Assembly: GCA_014871385.1 (NCBI GenBank)
Contig: CM026426.1
Span: 39,029,799-39,093,798, forward strand
Reading direction: 5' to 3'
DNA from: Ceratodon purpureus
Taxonomy: Eukaryota > Streptophyta > Bryopsida > Pseudoditrichales > Ditrichaceae
DNA: 64,000 nucleotides
Positions 21,762 through 33,624 of this stretch are shown here, one piece after another. A model generated the notes under the pieces. It made no database searches, had not been told where the DNA came from, and saw only the letters and a list, made by a program, of their open reading frames with translations. Position numbers and translations under genes: made by a program. How positions within the stretch are numbered: position 1 is the stretch's first letter; each line of letters begins with the position of its first letter.

Positions 21762-23079
21762 GTGCAGTGTAGGAATGAGCTAAATTTAAAGGAGTCGAGA
21801 TTTCTTCTGCCATCAGACGCTTGTACAATTCAATAACTTAAGCATGGCCATCTTGTGTCTAGCGTTTTTTTAGGATTTCAGATTTAGAGCTACTGTGGCA
21901 ACATGTGCAATTCGTGAAGCAAATCCTTGCCTTCCATTCATTTCATTTAAAGGAAACTGTTCTGGCTACTTCCAAAATAACAAATAACATTTCTGGCACT
22001 ATTCTAAAGTTTTGATGGACCAATAGGTGGCACCCTTTTGAATTTTCAAGTCACTTTTCTGGCAACACCATACTAATTTCAGCCACACTCATAAATAGTC
22101 CATGGCGACACTAACATGATTCCCAGCAAAAGCTGGCGAGATTATATACACATACTGATACAGAGTTCATGTAACAGTAACAGAGATTATATACACTAAC
22201 AAAGTTCATATACACATTGACCTTGCAAGAAAAGCACAAGTCTGCCCGAACTATTCATCCATCACAGAGTATAGAAGAGTTCACATAATAAATTAACAAG
22301 GATCCTACTCCCTCTTTGGTCTTCTTCGATCGGCCTGGATTGAGAATGCGATGGCTCGTCTTCAATGTTCATACATTTTCTTCAACGGCAGTCTCAGAAA
22401 CCGGTTCACCAATCCTCTTTCGGCAAAATTAGTAAGCAAAAAATGGAAAAACTGATGACTGGAGGCAAACATCAGGCAGGACCCAAAACCGCAGACACAT
22501 GCAAGGTCCAAGCATAAGCAAGTCACCGCAAAGGACAGAGTCAAGACAGATTGAAGGAGGGAAAGACACAAATTACAGATTGCAGATTAAGGGATAGAGC
22601 ATAAGGCAAGGCAAGCAAAGCAAAGACATTACAGATCAAAGTAGGGAAAACAAGTCAAGAGAAGGGTCTGGTGAACCGGCATTTTCCAGTGAATGCCACA
22701 CAGACGTCCAAGCACACTGGATTTCATCATCGATAGAAGTACCTGTACAATTCACACATCAACAAGGCACACATGTTAGTCCCCCTTCCTCACCGAACTT
22801 TTCTACTCGTCATAAGCGGCATGATAAGGGAAGTCATCCAGCCCGTAAAACTCCTAGGCATGCATCTCCACGACAAGAGGCAGGTGCGTGGACAAGCGAT
22901 TGCGGAGTTTGTTTTATATGAAAGACAGAGTGAAGAAGGTCCGTTCGTCCTCTACAAAACCGAGGACCGTTGTCGTGTAAGACAATGTTTCAATATGTAA
23001 ATACAGTGTGGAATGGTTTGGGAGTGGTGTTCTGAGCAAATAGAAATAAAACTAAGAAAAACAAAAATATAGACAAAAG
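21762..23079. other. No gene recognised
   Basis: About 1.3 kb without convincing coding sequence or defined repeats. Confidence 0.4.
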
Positions 23080-23300
23080 GGAGGGGGGAGATCAGAGGAA
23101 TGAAGGAGGGAGAGAAAAGACCGTGGTTTTAACCACGAAACTTGGAGTAGGTGGCGCCAACTAATTGTTTCCGGCCTAGTTTTCACTAGCACTGCCAAGC
23201 TATGTGGCCATTTGCATGCTCATACGGGTCCAAAGGGTTTCGAACCCGGACCAGTGCTATGGCGCTTGAAGCACTTTACCAGTTGGACTTCCGCGGCTTG
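23080..23300 (-). mobile_element. Possible tRNA-derived SINE
   Basis: On the minus strand the segment from about 23300 to 23228 is tRNA-like. It has an A-box region AGTCCAACTGGTAAAG, a possible anticodon stem GTGCT/AGCAC, and a B box GGTTCGAAACC (23237-23247), followed by an unrelated body. No target duplication or tail was pinned down. Confidence 0.4.
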
Positions 23301-23612
23301 GCGATTATCAAAGCATGGTGAAGGGATTTATATCCCTATCCATTGTTTAATATTTTTATTTTATGTTTTATTTGAGTGGGTTTGATTGGAGAAAACAAAT
23401 CACATCTTTGGGAAAGCTTCACGGTGACGCCTTCTTCAAAGTATTTGTCTTATAAGAAGAAGTTTCATTTAGAACTTCATCAGTTTTTTTGTAGTCGTTT
23501 GATTTCTTTGATCATGTCGAATTAGAGAGTTTTTTCTGAGTCTCAAGATGAAGAGCTTCAATCAGAGCTTGAGCTGGATTTTTCTTTATCTCAACTGCAG
23601 ATTCGTACTCTT

Positions 23613-23972
23613 GTGACATTTAATCCTGCACCATTGCATGAGCGTCCACAAGAAAAAGCTGGGCCTTCTCGGCCGCCAAAGCAACCTCGTGTGGAGCAGC
23701 GGAAGCACGGCAATCTTCAACAAGATGCTCGTGCCTTGGTGATTCTGTTGCAGGTTGGGTGTGTTGAACCTGGTACTCAAGATGTGACGTTTGGAGGGAT
23801 CTTTGAAGGCCTAAATGACAATCAATACTCTTGTTGTCTTAGGCCTGTCAAAGGGAGTCGCGGTCATCAACGTTGGCTTGAAGGTCCAGTAAATCCGTTG
23901 ACCAAGGCTGCTCGTGCTGACTTTGTTGCTTTTATCCTTCAACGCATCCTCAAATTCTTGCAAATGGAGTGA
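23613..23972 (+). CDS. Hypothetical open frame
   Basis: A 119-residue frame without recognised motif. The same frame is open upstream to a TAG near 23521, with acidic, Glu/Leu-rich residues (ESQDEELQSELELDFSLSQL) that look more coding-like than random sequence. It may be a remnant of a transposon-encoded protein. Not assigned. Confidence 0.25.
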   Translation: MTFNPAPLHERPQEKAGPSRPPKQPRVEQRKHGNLQQDARALVILLQVGCVEPGTQDVTFGGIFEGLNDNQYSCCLRPVKGSRGHQRWLEGPVNPLTKAARADFVAFILQRILKFLQME

Positions 23973-25281
23973 AATTCTTCTTGGAATTCTTTTCAAGCTC
24001 TTTTAGACATATATTAAATTTTATTTGTTTAGTTTTTTATGTTACCAAGCTTCACCTTACATATTAGAAGTTTGGTAGATAGAAGGTGGAATTTTGATGC
24101 CTTATGGCTAAGATAAGGGATAGATAAGGCTGAAGTAAGCTTCAGGGAGTTAGCCAATAAATAGTTGAGGCCCATAAGGCATAGGTATGGGCTGGTGATG
24201 ACTTTGGAAGGAGGCAAAGGGGTCAGGTTCCTCTCTCTCCTCCATCAGAGTGTAGTTTTCGGTGTGCAGATTTTGGAGAGCGAGAGCTCAGTGTATACTA
24301 TGATTTCTTTTATGAGATTTTGAGAGCTTGTACATCTTGTTGTTGTGGTTTTATAATGATATGACACGCTCTATTTGGGCTCAGTATGTAATTTCTATGT
24401 GTGTTTGAGTGGGACAGTGTCCGCTGTAAAGAAGTTTAGAAGACCAAAACTTCAAAAGCTTGTAGAAACTTTTTTATCGTGTTTTTGTTTACAAAATTTG
24501 AGTATGTCAAATTTTAATGCGTTAGTTTTCTATCGTGCTTTATGAATTTTGATTTAGATTGTTTGAGACAAAGTTATGGCTTTGAAGGTGAGAGGGTGTT
24601 GAGCTGCCGAATAGAATCAAGAGTGGGAGTAGGCACCAACTTCAACTGAGCATAGAAACCGTTCGGTATAGATTCTGAAGATGAATTTTGAAAATAATTT
24701 AGGTGCTATTATCAGCTTTCTAGAAAGCTATCACTTGGTTTAATCGAAGCTTGTATAAAGTTAGAGTGTTCTCGAAAGCAAAGGGAGGTGCAGATGATGC
24801 TGAATTCGGGAGTATGACCTTTGGCGAGCTATGGACTCTTGACAGTGCCTTGTTGAGCTTTAATCTTTCTTTTATTTTGTGAAGCACTTTGATAGCATTC
24901 TAAAATGCTAAAGCACTCCTGATTTGAAGTGTTTATGCTAATTTGGTGGTTAATTGAAGTTTGGCTATTATTTTAGAGGGAGATTCGGGATTTTGAAGGT
25001 ATGTACAAGACTTATACGGTTTTGTATACGATAGATGGTATTTATACTTTGTATATGTATGTTTAAGAGTATTATACTTGTACGTATAAATCATGTATTC
25101 ATATAGTATGTACTATTGTATTTATACATGACAAATATACGTATAAAAGTACTCTACATATACGGATAGGAATACTCTACGTATACGTACAAAGGGGTAA
25201 TAGGTTCAAGTATGTATACATGATGTGGTCAAGGATTATTACTTCTTATATTATCCTTGTCTTTCATGTCTTGAGCCAAAA
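23973..25281. other. No gene recognised; TATACGTA-rich patch
   Basis: AT-rich intergenic sequence. 25010-25190 is dense in TACGTATA/TATACGTA-like self-complementary words. Confidence 0.4.
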
Positions 25282-25803
25282 CTAATTGCAGCCAGAAATC
25301 CAGTATTTTCCCAAAGCAAAGACTTCTCTACCCGACACTGTAACCACCGCTAGGTCCACCACTTTCATGTTCTTAGATAATTTGTGGCGGAGAAGGGCAT
25401 TGGCCTCAATGTTACGCCACAATCGTGTGAGGGGGTTGAGGGGGAGATCTCCATGCATAGCGACCTCACAATTGGCCCTCATCGCAATCTTAAATAGGCA
25501 AGCTTGTTCATCCACCTTCGTAATCAACAGTACTGGAAGAGCTTCCTTGCCTTTTGCGGTCTGAGCAACAGGCATAGGGGAGGCAACGGCAGATATCTCC
25601 GACTTAGGGGAATTTGACAAATTAGAAGGGCCCATGTTTGGAAGGGCGTATGTTTTTACAAGGCTGTAATGCTCCTTAATCACAACAAGGTGTCTGTCAA
25701 AGTCACCTTCAGCGCCTCCTGTCAGCCAATATTGGGGATAGACAAACCTGAAGGCGTCCATGAGAGAAGACGAGGGAAACCGGCCCTCCAGTTCAGCTAT
25801 CAA
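25282..25803 (-). pseudogene. hAT transposase C-terminal relic
   Basis: A 173-residue frame with FPSSSLMDAFRFVYPQYWL, then DRHLVVIKEHY, and near the end RLWRNIEANALLRHKLSK followed by VDLAVVTVSG. This order resembles the region leading into and entering the hAT dimerisation domain (LWR...L...K...A...V.GS). The frame stops before the usual ERxFS segment. No N-terminal catalytic part is visible nearby. It is probably a fragment of an old hAT element, distinct from the one at 29393. Confidence 0.4.
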
Positions 25804-26344
25804 CTGCTTCGCTGCCCCTGTTATGCAAAATAACGATTTTCATTTGTCAGGATTCATGAGATTCAGTATTCAGGTTTCTACTCAGTTTAGACCCCCTTCT
25901 TCCCTTACTCCTTAACCTCATGCAGCACCATTTTGTGACCCTAGCTAACACCCTCCCACCCCCCGCATTAATCAATTAATGTCAATGTGGGGTGGTTTGC
26001 AATTTTGAGCACATACTGAGCGCATTCACCGTATGTGAATCTGTCCTCAAGGCTCCAACATCAAATTCATAACAAATTACAAAGTACTTGCATTTTCACA
26101 CCTCTGATGGTCACCTATGCTGTAAATGTTTATCCCTTTATTGACACAGCGGACCAATATGGTCCGCAAGGTGCAGTTGCGTGGCTTTGGGGGGCGGAGC
26201 GGGCACATGGGGTCAAAGCTGCAGTTGCAGACCCCTGCTCGTTTCCGGCCCTCTTCGGCCTGGTGTTCTCCAATGAACAGTGAGATTCCTGAATTGTTCA
26301 GGCAAAATTCCCGAGAGCATGAAGATGGTGTTTGAGGCAGGAGC
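25804..26344. other. No gene recognised
   Basis: Intergenic sequence between the hAT relic and the next open frame. No feature could be supported. Confidence 0.35.
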
Positions 26345-27013
26345 TTGAATGCACCACAGGCAAGGAGCTGCAGGAGGCTTTGTGAAAATTTCGAGAGGCG
26401 GGCTGCAAAGAGAATAATGGGTTTGACTGGTCAATTGCGGGAGAGAGCACTTGCAGCCACGGCACACTGGGGTGGGAGAGTACCGTTGGGTGTTTCCTTC
26501 AACGGGTGTTTTTTATTTTTAGGGTCTTGCACTTTGTCAGAAGCGGAACAGACGACAAACTCAAGAGGAGGAATTTCTTCTACCAAGTGCTACAAGGATA
26601 CTGGGATGTTCAAACCAATACATTCCAGTACGGCGCCCATCCTCTTGGATTTAGGTGGAACTAAAGGGAAGCTGGTTGCGGATCAGCACAAGGAGTTGCA
26701 CGAAATGAACGAAGAGGAATTCCAGATCGCTAATGACTTACAAGCAGCGGAATCTGAATGGGATACCTTGTTCACGGCTCAAGCCGTGGATTTCCTATGT
26801 GCGCAACATACTCCGGAGACCCTAACAGTGCTCTGTCGAATGCGCGATAGCAACTTCATGGAAGCAATGCTTGGAGGAGATGGCATAGCGAAGAGAACCC
26901 GTTCTGCGAAGCGGAAACTGATCGCTAGCGATGGGGCAGAAAGTAGTGCAGCGGGGAGCTCTCGTGCACGATACAATGAGGGTGGATCGAGTTCCTCTGC
27001 ACCGGGCACGTGA
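26345..27013 (+). CDS. Hypothetical open frame
   Basis: A 222-residue frame. The second half (from about 26640) has balanced coding-like composition, an acidic helical stretch around ELHEMNEEEFQIANDLQAAE, a basic KRTRSAKRKL nuclear-localisation-like patch and a Ser/Gly-rich tail ending at TGA. The first half is less convincing and may be non-coding. The product is not recognised. It could be an exon of a transposon-carried gene. Confidence 0.3.
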   Translation: MNAPQARSCRRLCENFERRAAKRIMGLTGQLRERALAATAHWGGRVPLGVSFNGCFLFLGSCTLSEAEQTTNSRGGISSTKCYKDTGMFKPIHSSTAPILLDLGGTKGKLVADQHKELHEMNEEEFQIANDLQAAESEWDTLFTAQAVDFLCAQHTPETLTVLCRMRDSNFMEAMLGGDGIAKRTRSAKRKLIASDGAESSAAGSSRARYNEGGSSSSAPGT

Positions 27014-27409
27014 CGTCGTGGAGATCCATGAGTGAAGACCACGTTTTGTAAAAAGATATCGGAATATAAATACATGTAGAAGGCATAAGGAATTGGATAG
27101 GTTTAGGATTACATTCACATGTTTAATGTTTGTTAAACTCAAACAATGGATGTTAATTTTCTTCCAGGAATCATTGTCGTGGTTCCCAAGACGCTTCTAT
27201 TCTCCCTACATTGGTCTCCCGTTTTTTGATTGCCAAACATGTTGTCCATTCCGTCCGTTGTCTCTTCTCCTTCCATCGTATGATAAGTGTATAAATAACT
27301 CTGGTGCACACCAAATTTTTTTGCATGGTAAGTGGATTTAAGTCATGGTAAGAAAATTTATATTATGGTAAGTGTATTTAAGGTATGGACTAAATTTTAT
27401 GTTACGTGG
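27014..27409. other. Left flank of element C
   Basis: AT-rich. ATGGTAAG followed by GGATTTA/GTATTTA-like words occurs three times at 27325-27390. The left terminus of the hAT element should lie near here or inside 27.3-27.5 kb, but no TIR was identified. Confidence 0.3.
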
Positions 27410-27429
27410 ATTTGAACCATGAACCCGCC

Positions 27430-27835
27430 CGCATGCACGCTGCGTTTGTGCGCGCCCGTACTAAGTGTACCCGCGCGCACACACACCAGTCTCCGGCGAG
27501 AACTCTCGTCTGTGAACACAGGAACGCGCCCGTATGCGCGGGCGCGAACTGCTCGCGTCCGTCAAAACAACAGCGCACGCACGGATACCGAATCGTGGAA
27601 ACTCATTCTTCCCCCCCACAATGTCTTTGGTGTTTCGCTCGCGCCCGATGTTGCACGAGCCCGACTGCTCGCGCCCGTCATTACACGCGCGCGAGCACTG
27701 CTAACGTATCATGCAACTAATTTCTCCCCTCAAACTCCCTCTTTCCATTTGCACGCGCCCGTACGCGCTCGCGCCCGTCGGTGCTCGCGCCCGTTTTGCA
27801 CGCGCCCGAGCACTCCAACAAGATCACTGAAATAA
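27430..27835. repeat. GC-rich motif array, element C (5' block 1)
   Basis: Irregular array of GCGCCCGT-like units (GCTCGCGCCCGT, GCACGCGCCCG) in otherwise AT-rich DNA. Long open frames through it on both strands are composition artefacts. Confidence 0.75.
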
Positions 27836-28229
27836 TTTTTCTAATTCCACCACTCCCCGCATCCTATCCCCTTGTTTTTATTTAATACTCCTACACTCTT
27901 CAATTTGCTTTTTTTTTTCCCTTCTTAGAACACTATGCTTTCATTTAATTCCTTCTCTCATTTCGTCCGTTCGTTTTTCTAATTCCACCACTCCACCATA
28001 CTATCCTCTTGTTTTATTTAATACTCCTACACTCTTTAATTTGTTTTTTTCCTCTCGTGGTTAACATTATTTTATAATTTGAATGCCTATTCGATTTTGT
28101 ATTTTTTTTACTTTTAGTTCCACTAGTCTCCCATACTAATGAATTATATTTCAGTGTAGTCAATACTCTCCCTTCACTTTTTTTTAATTTTATTTGTTTT
28201 GAACTTCCAGTATGCGGGCTTTTTAACTT

Positions 28230-28475
28230 CATTGCGAGCGCGCATTCGATTGCGCCTGACCGTCCGCGTCTGGAGGCGCCCGCGCAATCGCTTCCGCGGT
28301 CGCTCCATTGGACCTGCCCACGCGCGCGCACAGCCGCCCTCGCGCGCCCCCGCCCGCCCGCCTTCCACGCGCGGTCGCGAGCCCGCCCAAATGCTCGCGC
28401 CCAACCATCCGCGCCCAACTGCTCTCGCGCGACTGCTCGTGCCTGTCCCCAACTACGCCGTGTGCGCGCGCGCTA
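28230..28475. repeat. GC-rich motif array, element C (5' block 2)
   Basis: Dense CGCGCCC/GCGCGCG units, with the same flanking AT-rich composition as block 1. No gene. Confidence 0.75.
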
Positions 28476-28795
28476 ATGGTTTTGACTGGATTAACACGGT
28501 AACTTGAAAAATTTATCCCATAGTTTTAGTTAACTCTGCTCGAGGTTAGCTTAAAAGGACTTCCCTTCCACTGGGAGGGCAGACACATAAAGAGCTAGTG
28601 GACCACGTGCTCCAGTTTTTAGACATGTGTGAATGGGGTGGGTAGTCCTCAAGCTTCTCTCATGTGTCTCAATCTGAAATCGAAATAGGATTCCTCTTAT
28701 TTTCTGTAGATGTTCACGTGTTTGTAGTTCACACACTTTAATTTTTTTAAACTTTATTCATTTTTCCCTCTCATTGTTATTTCTTCTCACTGAAT
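28476..28795. other. AT-rich spacer between GC-rich blocks
   Basis: No gene or defined repeat seen. Confidence 0.4.
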
Positions 28796-29130
28796 TGAGC
28801 GCGCCAAATCGATCTCGCATGTCTGCTCGCGGTCGCTCGTGCGCGCCCTCACTAGACCGCTAGTGCGCGTCCGCGCCTACATTCGCCCGTCAGTGTCCGC
28901 CGGCGCCCGCCCGCTTCGTCTTGTCTACGCTTGCGCCCGCACCTGTCCTCCTGCGCTCGCGCCCGTATGTGCCCGCCACCGCCCGTCTTCCCTCGCGCGC
29001 GCGATCCGCCACGCGGCTCGCAATCGCGCGCACCCACCTGCGCCCGCTTGTTTGCTTCGGAGCGCGTCCGATCTCTTGGTGCGCGCGCGCCTGTTCGATT
29101 GCGCCCGTCTGTACAGTACTCGCCCGGTCG
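28796..29130. repeat. GC-rich motif array, element C (5' block 3)
   Basis: Units such as TCGCGCCCGT and GCGCGCCTG extend to within about 260 bp of the transposase start codon, so this block may include promoter sequence. Confidence 0.75.
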
Positions 29131-29392
29131 AGGGCGGCACAATATAAACTGCCCCCTTGATTTGACAAATACCTTACCTCCTTGCGTGCTTCATGTCCTG
29201 GGTCTCATTGAGGGCTCCTTGCTTGAAATTGTTAGCTTGGTAAGACACTTGGTTTGGGTGGGGGGAATGTAAAGATTCTTCTCTCCATAAATCAATGTGT
29301 CAAGCACTTTTCAGACACACTAAGTTATATCAGATAATAATCTTTTGGTTCTACTGGTCCTATTAGTCCAAAGACTTCCCTAATCATTCACT

Positions 29393-32300
29393 ATGGATCC
29401 GGTTGAAGCGGTTGAACCGGTTGAAGTGGTTGCTCCGGCTAGAGCCATTCCGAGACTCGGTACGAGAGAGTGGGCACCATGGTTTACGGTCAAGCTCCAG
29501 GAAGGGTCACTGTCACATAAGGTAGCCCAATGTGTGTATTGCAGGACCAAGTTTTCGTACGTGAAGCATAGGTGCCTTCAGCATTATGGTTGGGACCAGT
29601 CCAATCTCTCGAGGGTTTGCCAAAAGGCACCTACCGTAGTGAAGAGGAAGTTTCAGTTTTGCGCTGGGAAGATTCCCGGCTCTTTGACAAAGGAGGAGAT
29701 GGATGGTATGAGGCCAACGTACCCCGCGTCAGTTCAACGTCCGTGTTCGAGTGCTTCCACACACGGCACTCTATACGATGGATCCGAACCCTCGTATAAT
29801 GATACCAAAGAGGACCAAAATGTCTCCAGTGCTGCACCTAGTTGGGCCGGCTCGAATACCACTAGGAGCTTGCGGCAACAGGACATGAGCGAAGCACTCC
29901 AGATCTCCAAGCGAAAGGAGCTGGACATGTTGTGGTCATCCTTCTTTTACGAAGCCAACGTCGCATTCAACGTGGCCAAGCACCCAACATTTATTAAGGC
30001 GGTGAGCACAACCGCGGCTGCCGGATTTAACTACGGTCCTCCTTCCTATGACGCGATGCGAACAACGCACATCAAGGAAAAAAAGAAGCAAATCAAGGCA
30101 AAGGTTGATGAACGTACGAAAACGTCGACCGAGTTATACGGGGCTACCATTTGCTCTGATGGTTGGGATAATGTGAATCGCCGACCGTTGATGAATGTCA
30201 TGCTAGTATGTCCGGCAGGCGATGTATTTCTTAGGTTTGTTGATACGACTGGCGAGAAGAAGTCAATGGGATACATTGCTGGGGAGATGAAGAAGTACAT
30301 TCGAGAAATTTGCCCTCAGAATAATGTCCAGATTTGTACGGACAATGCAAGCAACATGCTTGGCGCCATGGATAATATCCTAGAGGAGTATCCTCACATG
30401 TACAAGCAGGGATGTTGTGCCCATATTCTAGATCTTCTTATGGAGGACTAGGGCAAGGAACGCTTTGTGAAGGATTTGGTCGCCAAAGCTAAACACGTGT
30501 ATCATTACATTTGGAGACATCATGAACCTATGGCCCTTTTCCGCAAATTTGAACCCAAGTTGTCCTTGGTGGTTCCCGCTAAAACCAGATTCGCTTGTAA
30601 CTATCTGATGATAGCGCGCCTTATGGAGGTTAAATTTGCTTTGGAGCAAGTGGTCATGGCATCAGAGTGGTTCGAGTATGTCGACGGTCTATTCAACCAA
30701 ACCGACGGGGTGCGTAATCATGCACGCGCAAGCCTAGTGCGTCAAACAATCCGTGATGATGGATTTTGGCATCAGTGTGACAACTTCAAGCACCTGGTGA
30801 AACCAGCCCTGGTAGCTCTCAGAACGTTCGATGGAAACTAGCCCGCAATGGGCAAGGCATGGGTTACAATGAGCAACCTAAAGGATAACGTATACAGTCT
30901 CCGAGGAGACCCTTGCTTTTTCCCACCGGACATGGCAACAAGGCTGGAGAGGCGATTCGATTGTAGATAAGACATGATGCACACCGATCTTCATTATGCC
31001 GCGGCGCTCTTGAACCCTTGGGTTAGAACGCATAAGGGCTTACAAGCCATAGGAGAAGCGAAGGCGGCTCTCAATCGGGTGTTTTGTCAGGTGGGTGGGC
31101 AAATGGGAATTCCATTTGCCGAACTCGTAGTAGAGATGATCGAGTTCGACGAGGAACGTGGCCCTTACAGCCTCCAAGTGACCATCGATATTGAAGCAGC
31201 AAATCTGGAACCCCATCAATGGTGGCAAAAGATGGGGGGGGGGGGGGGGGGGGGGGCGGCTTGGCAATCATTGCAAAGCGCATCTTATCTCAGGTCTGCT
31301 CCGCCTCATCGTGTGAACGGAATTGGAGCATGTATTCATTTGTCCACAACAAGGTACGCAACCGCCTGGGGGTGGAGAAGTCTGAGGCCTTGGTGTACAT
31401 TTATACGAACAGCAAACTCCTCCGTGAACGCCCAAAGCCCAACCCCCTCAGATGGTACGAGAACAATGCATGGTCAGAGGAGTCAGATCCGGAGAGAGAT
31501 CCGAGCGAAGAGGACGGAGATGACGACGATCATTACATACCGGATGACCACGCAGACGGTGAGGATGATGATGTCTGGGGACATGATCACGATGACGTTA
31601 ACATGAATGGGCCTAACGACAGTAATGGCAACGGGGGTGATGACGCTTACCGCAACGGTCCTCGTGACCGCAACAACCACGATGATAACGGTGATGCGTA
31701 CGACTTCAACAATGAACCAGAATATAACCAAGGAAACCCGGACATGAACATCTACAGAGACGAATTACCCACACTCCCGGTTTTTGATGAAGCGGCTAAT
31801 GCAGAAGGAAGAGACGCACGTGACGTAGGAGATGCTATTCCAGTCCATATCAATCCCGATAACAATGACCGGGTTGCGGATGATTCATCCAGCGAGGACC
31901 ATCTTGGCAACGATAACCATGCTGGCGATGATGACGAGGACAATGACGAAGGGGTGATGGAAGTCATGGACGGGCTGCAGATGGACCTCATTGGACCGGT
32001 CTCGTTAGTGGGGAGGGCAACTGGGGAACAGGTTTGGCACAAGGAGACTCAAGCTCGCTTCAAGAGATTCCTCCTGCTCACGAGAGAAGGACCGTTCACG
32101 CAATCCCCGCACGGACTATGCCTCCATTGCAACCGACTCATATGGGGGGTAACGAAGCAGATACAATTGTGGATGGAGGCTTGGCTCGAAGGCCCACAGG
32201 TTCAATGGGCACAAAAATAGCTAGACTCCTTAGATCATCTGCAGTGGCGAGACCTCCACTCAATCGAGCTGGTGGTAGTCGAGGTGGTGCCTCCACCGTC

Positions 32301-32852
32301 AACCAAGACGCCGTGGCGCCAGCTATAGACGACGCCATACAGAGTGTGGCCCAGCGTGGTGCGAAGAAGTCCACAGACAGGGTTGTTAGGAAACCACCAT
32401 CACAAGAACCCCGTGGAGGAACACAAAAGACAAGCAAAAGAACCGGACCTGATCCCCTCCCATTCTATAGAGGGTACACTGAAGGTGGGCCATCTTCTGG
32501 AACTGGGGTTGTTCACACACGCGTAATCAGTGAGGTTGGCATCACAGCCATCGGTAATTCCAGATAGGAGAGGCCTATGAAGCGCCTAATAAATGCCAGA
32601 GATGGCGATACGGGTGAAGTTTCCATGCAAGTGCGCAATATTACATCGGAGGTGGAAGGAGAGGTACGAGCTCCAGTGGTCGGAGCTCCTGAGGATGAAG
32701 GTGACAACGAGCGCTTGGACGGGGAAGACCCGGATTGCGATGAGGCGCCAAATGACGGGGATGTGATAATCCGGCACGAATTGGGGCCCACTTTGGCTCG
32801 GAAAAGACAACCTTCACGCAAGAAAAAGCCCCGCAAGACAAGGAGAGAGTAG
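29393..32852 (+). pseudogene. hAT-family transposase with DUF659, inactivated
   Basis: Start MDPVEAVEPVEVV at 29393. A BED-like finger region carries CVYCRTKFSYVKHRCLQH (about residues 49-66). The DUF659/catalytic region has TICSDGWDNVNRRPLMNVML and DTTGEKKS, then CTDNASNMLGAM. The dimerisation region has SQVCSASSCERNWSMYSFVH (around 31290), followed by a long Asp/Asn-rich acidic tail and a basic C-terminus. Cut-and-paste transposases of this family act in the nucleus on terminal repeats. Lesions: TAG 30449-30451 (LMED-stop-GKE), TAG 30839-30841 and TAA 30968-30970, each where relatives suggest Trp; a G23 run at 31234-31256 across which the frame shifts; another frame change near 32030-32220; and TAG after GNSR at 32565-32567, shared with the second copy. 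Not functional as sequenced. Confidence 0.8.
31234..31256 (+). repeat. Homopolymer of 23 G in transposase coding sequence
   Basis: A run of 23 G separates HQWWQKM (frame before) from LAIIAKRILSQ (another frame). hAT relatives have a short Gly-containing segment here, so the run either replaced coding sequence or is a sequencing/assembly artefact. Confidence 0.85.
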
Positions 32853-33175
32853 ACTGTGGTCACTTTTTTAGCGCATGAAGTAGCAGTAAATCTAACCATA
32901 AAATCTACTGGCTAAAACCCCAAAAAAAATACTATGTTATTCTTAAGTTTTTTTTTTCTTGGTAGTACCTTCTTATTACGTAGACATATACTGTTACTTA
33001 GAGACAACCTAGTTCAGTATCTCACACTCGAAGGAATCGTATGGTTGTGCTCTGTATTAATTTTTGAGCGTTAAATGCGGTTAATATATTTCCATTGAGT
33101 CATTGACCAGTGATTTTTTTTTTGTATTCTGTTCAATATATGAGTATACCCTAGTCGAAACTGTATGTAATGCTG
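32853..33175. other. Spacer between hAT and kinase genes
   Basis: AT-rich 3' flank of the transposase gene. Clearly similar sequence occurs in the second copy at 63040-63369. Confidence 0.5.
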
Positions 33176-33460
33176 CATATCCGGGCACGTGCACGGGGAC
33201 GGGCGCGTACAGGAAGGCGGGCGAGTGCATGGAGACGGGCGCGTGCACGGTCACGGGCGCGTGAAGCGAGCAGGCGCGTATAGATAACCGGCGCGTGCAG
33301 GCTTACGGGTGGGAGCACGCGGGCACGGGCGCGCACACGCGGGCACGGGCGCGGGCTGTCTCTACGGGCGCGTGCTAACGCGGCGGACGGGCGCGTGTGG
33401 AGTCTGTGTTCGGGCGCGTGTGGAGGCCCTGTACGCGCGCGTGTATGCGCTTATGGGTGC
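33176..33460. repeat. GC-rich motif array, element C (intergenic block)
   Basis: About 15 units of (A/C)CGGGCGCGTGCA-like sequence spaced roughly 15-25 bp, between the transposase and kinase genes. The same block occurs at 62755-63030 in the other copy. Confidence 0.85.
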
Positions 33461-33624
33461 AATCATCCGAGGGGAGCATAAAAGGCTCCCCTTAACCCTT
33501 ATTTTCTACTTTTCAAAGTCTCCTCTTCCAGGTGGCTCCTTGTCCTAGCGCGTGACTCCACGCGCTCTGCTTGGAACTGCAGGAAGTGGGAGCAATCAAA
33601 TTGGGTGGGGGGATTTTGTTTGAG

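Noticed and set aside
28199-29168. Long overlapping open frames on both strands in the GC-rich blocks (also 27406-27835, 33151-33548, 35056-35521, 60465-60915, 62745-63136)
   Set aside because: They are produced by GC-rich repeat arrays that lack stops, are Arg/Ala/Pro low complexity, and are not alike between copies in any one frame.
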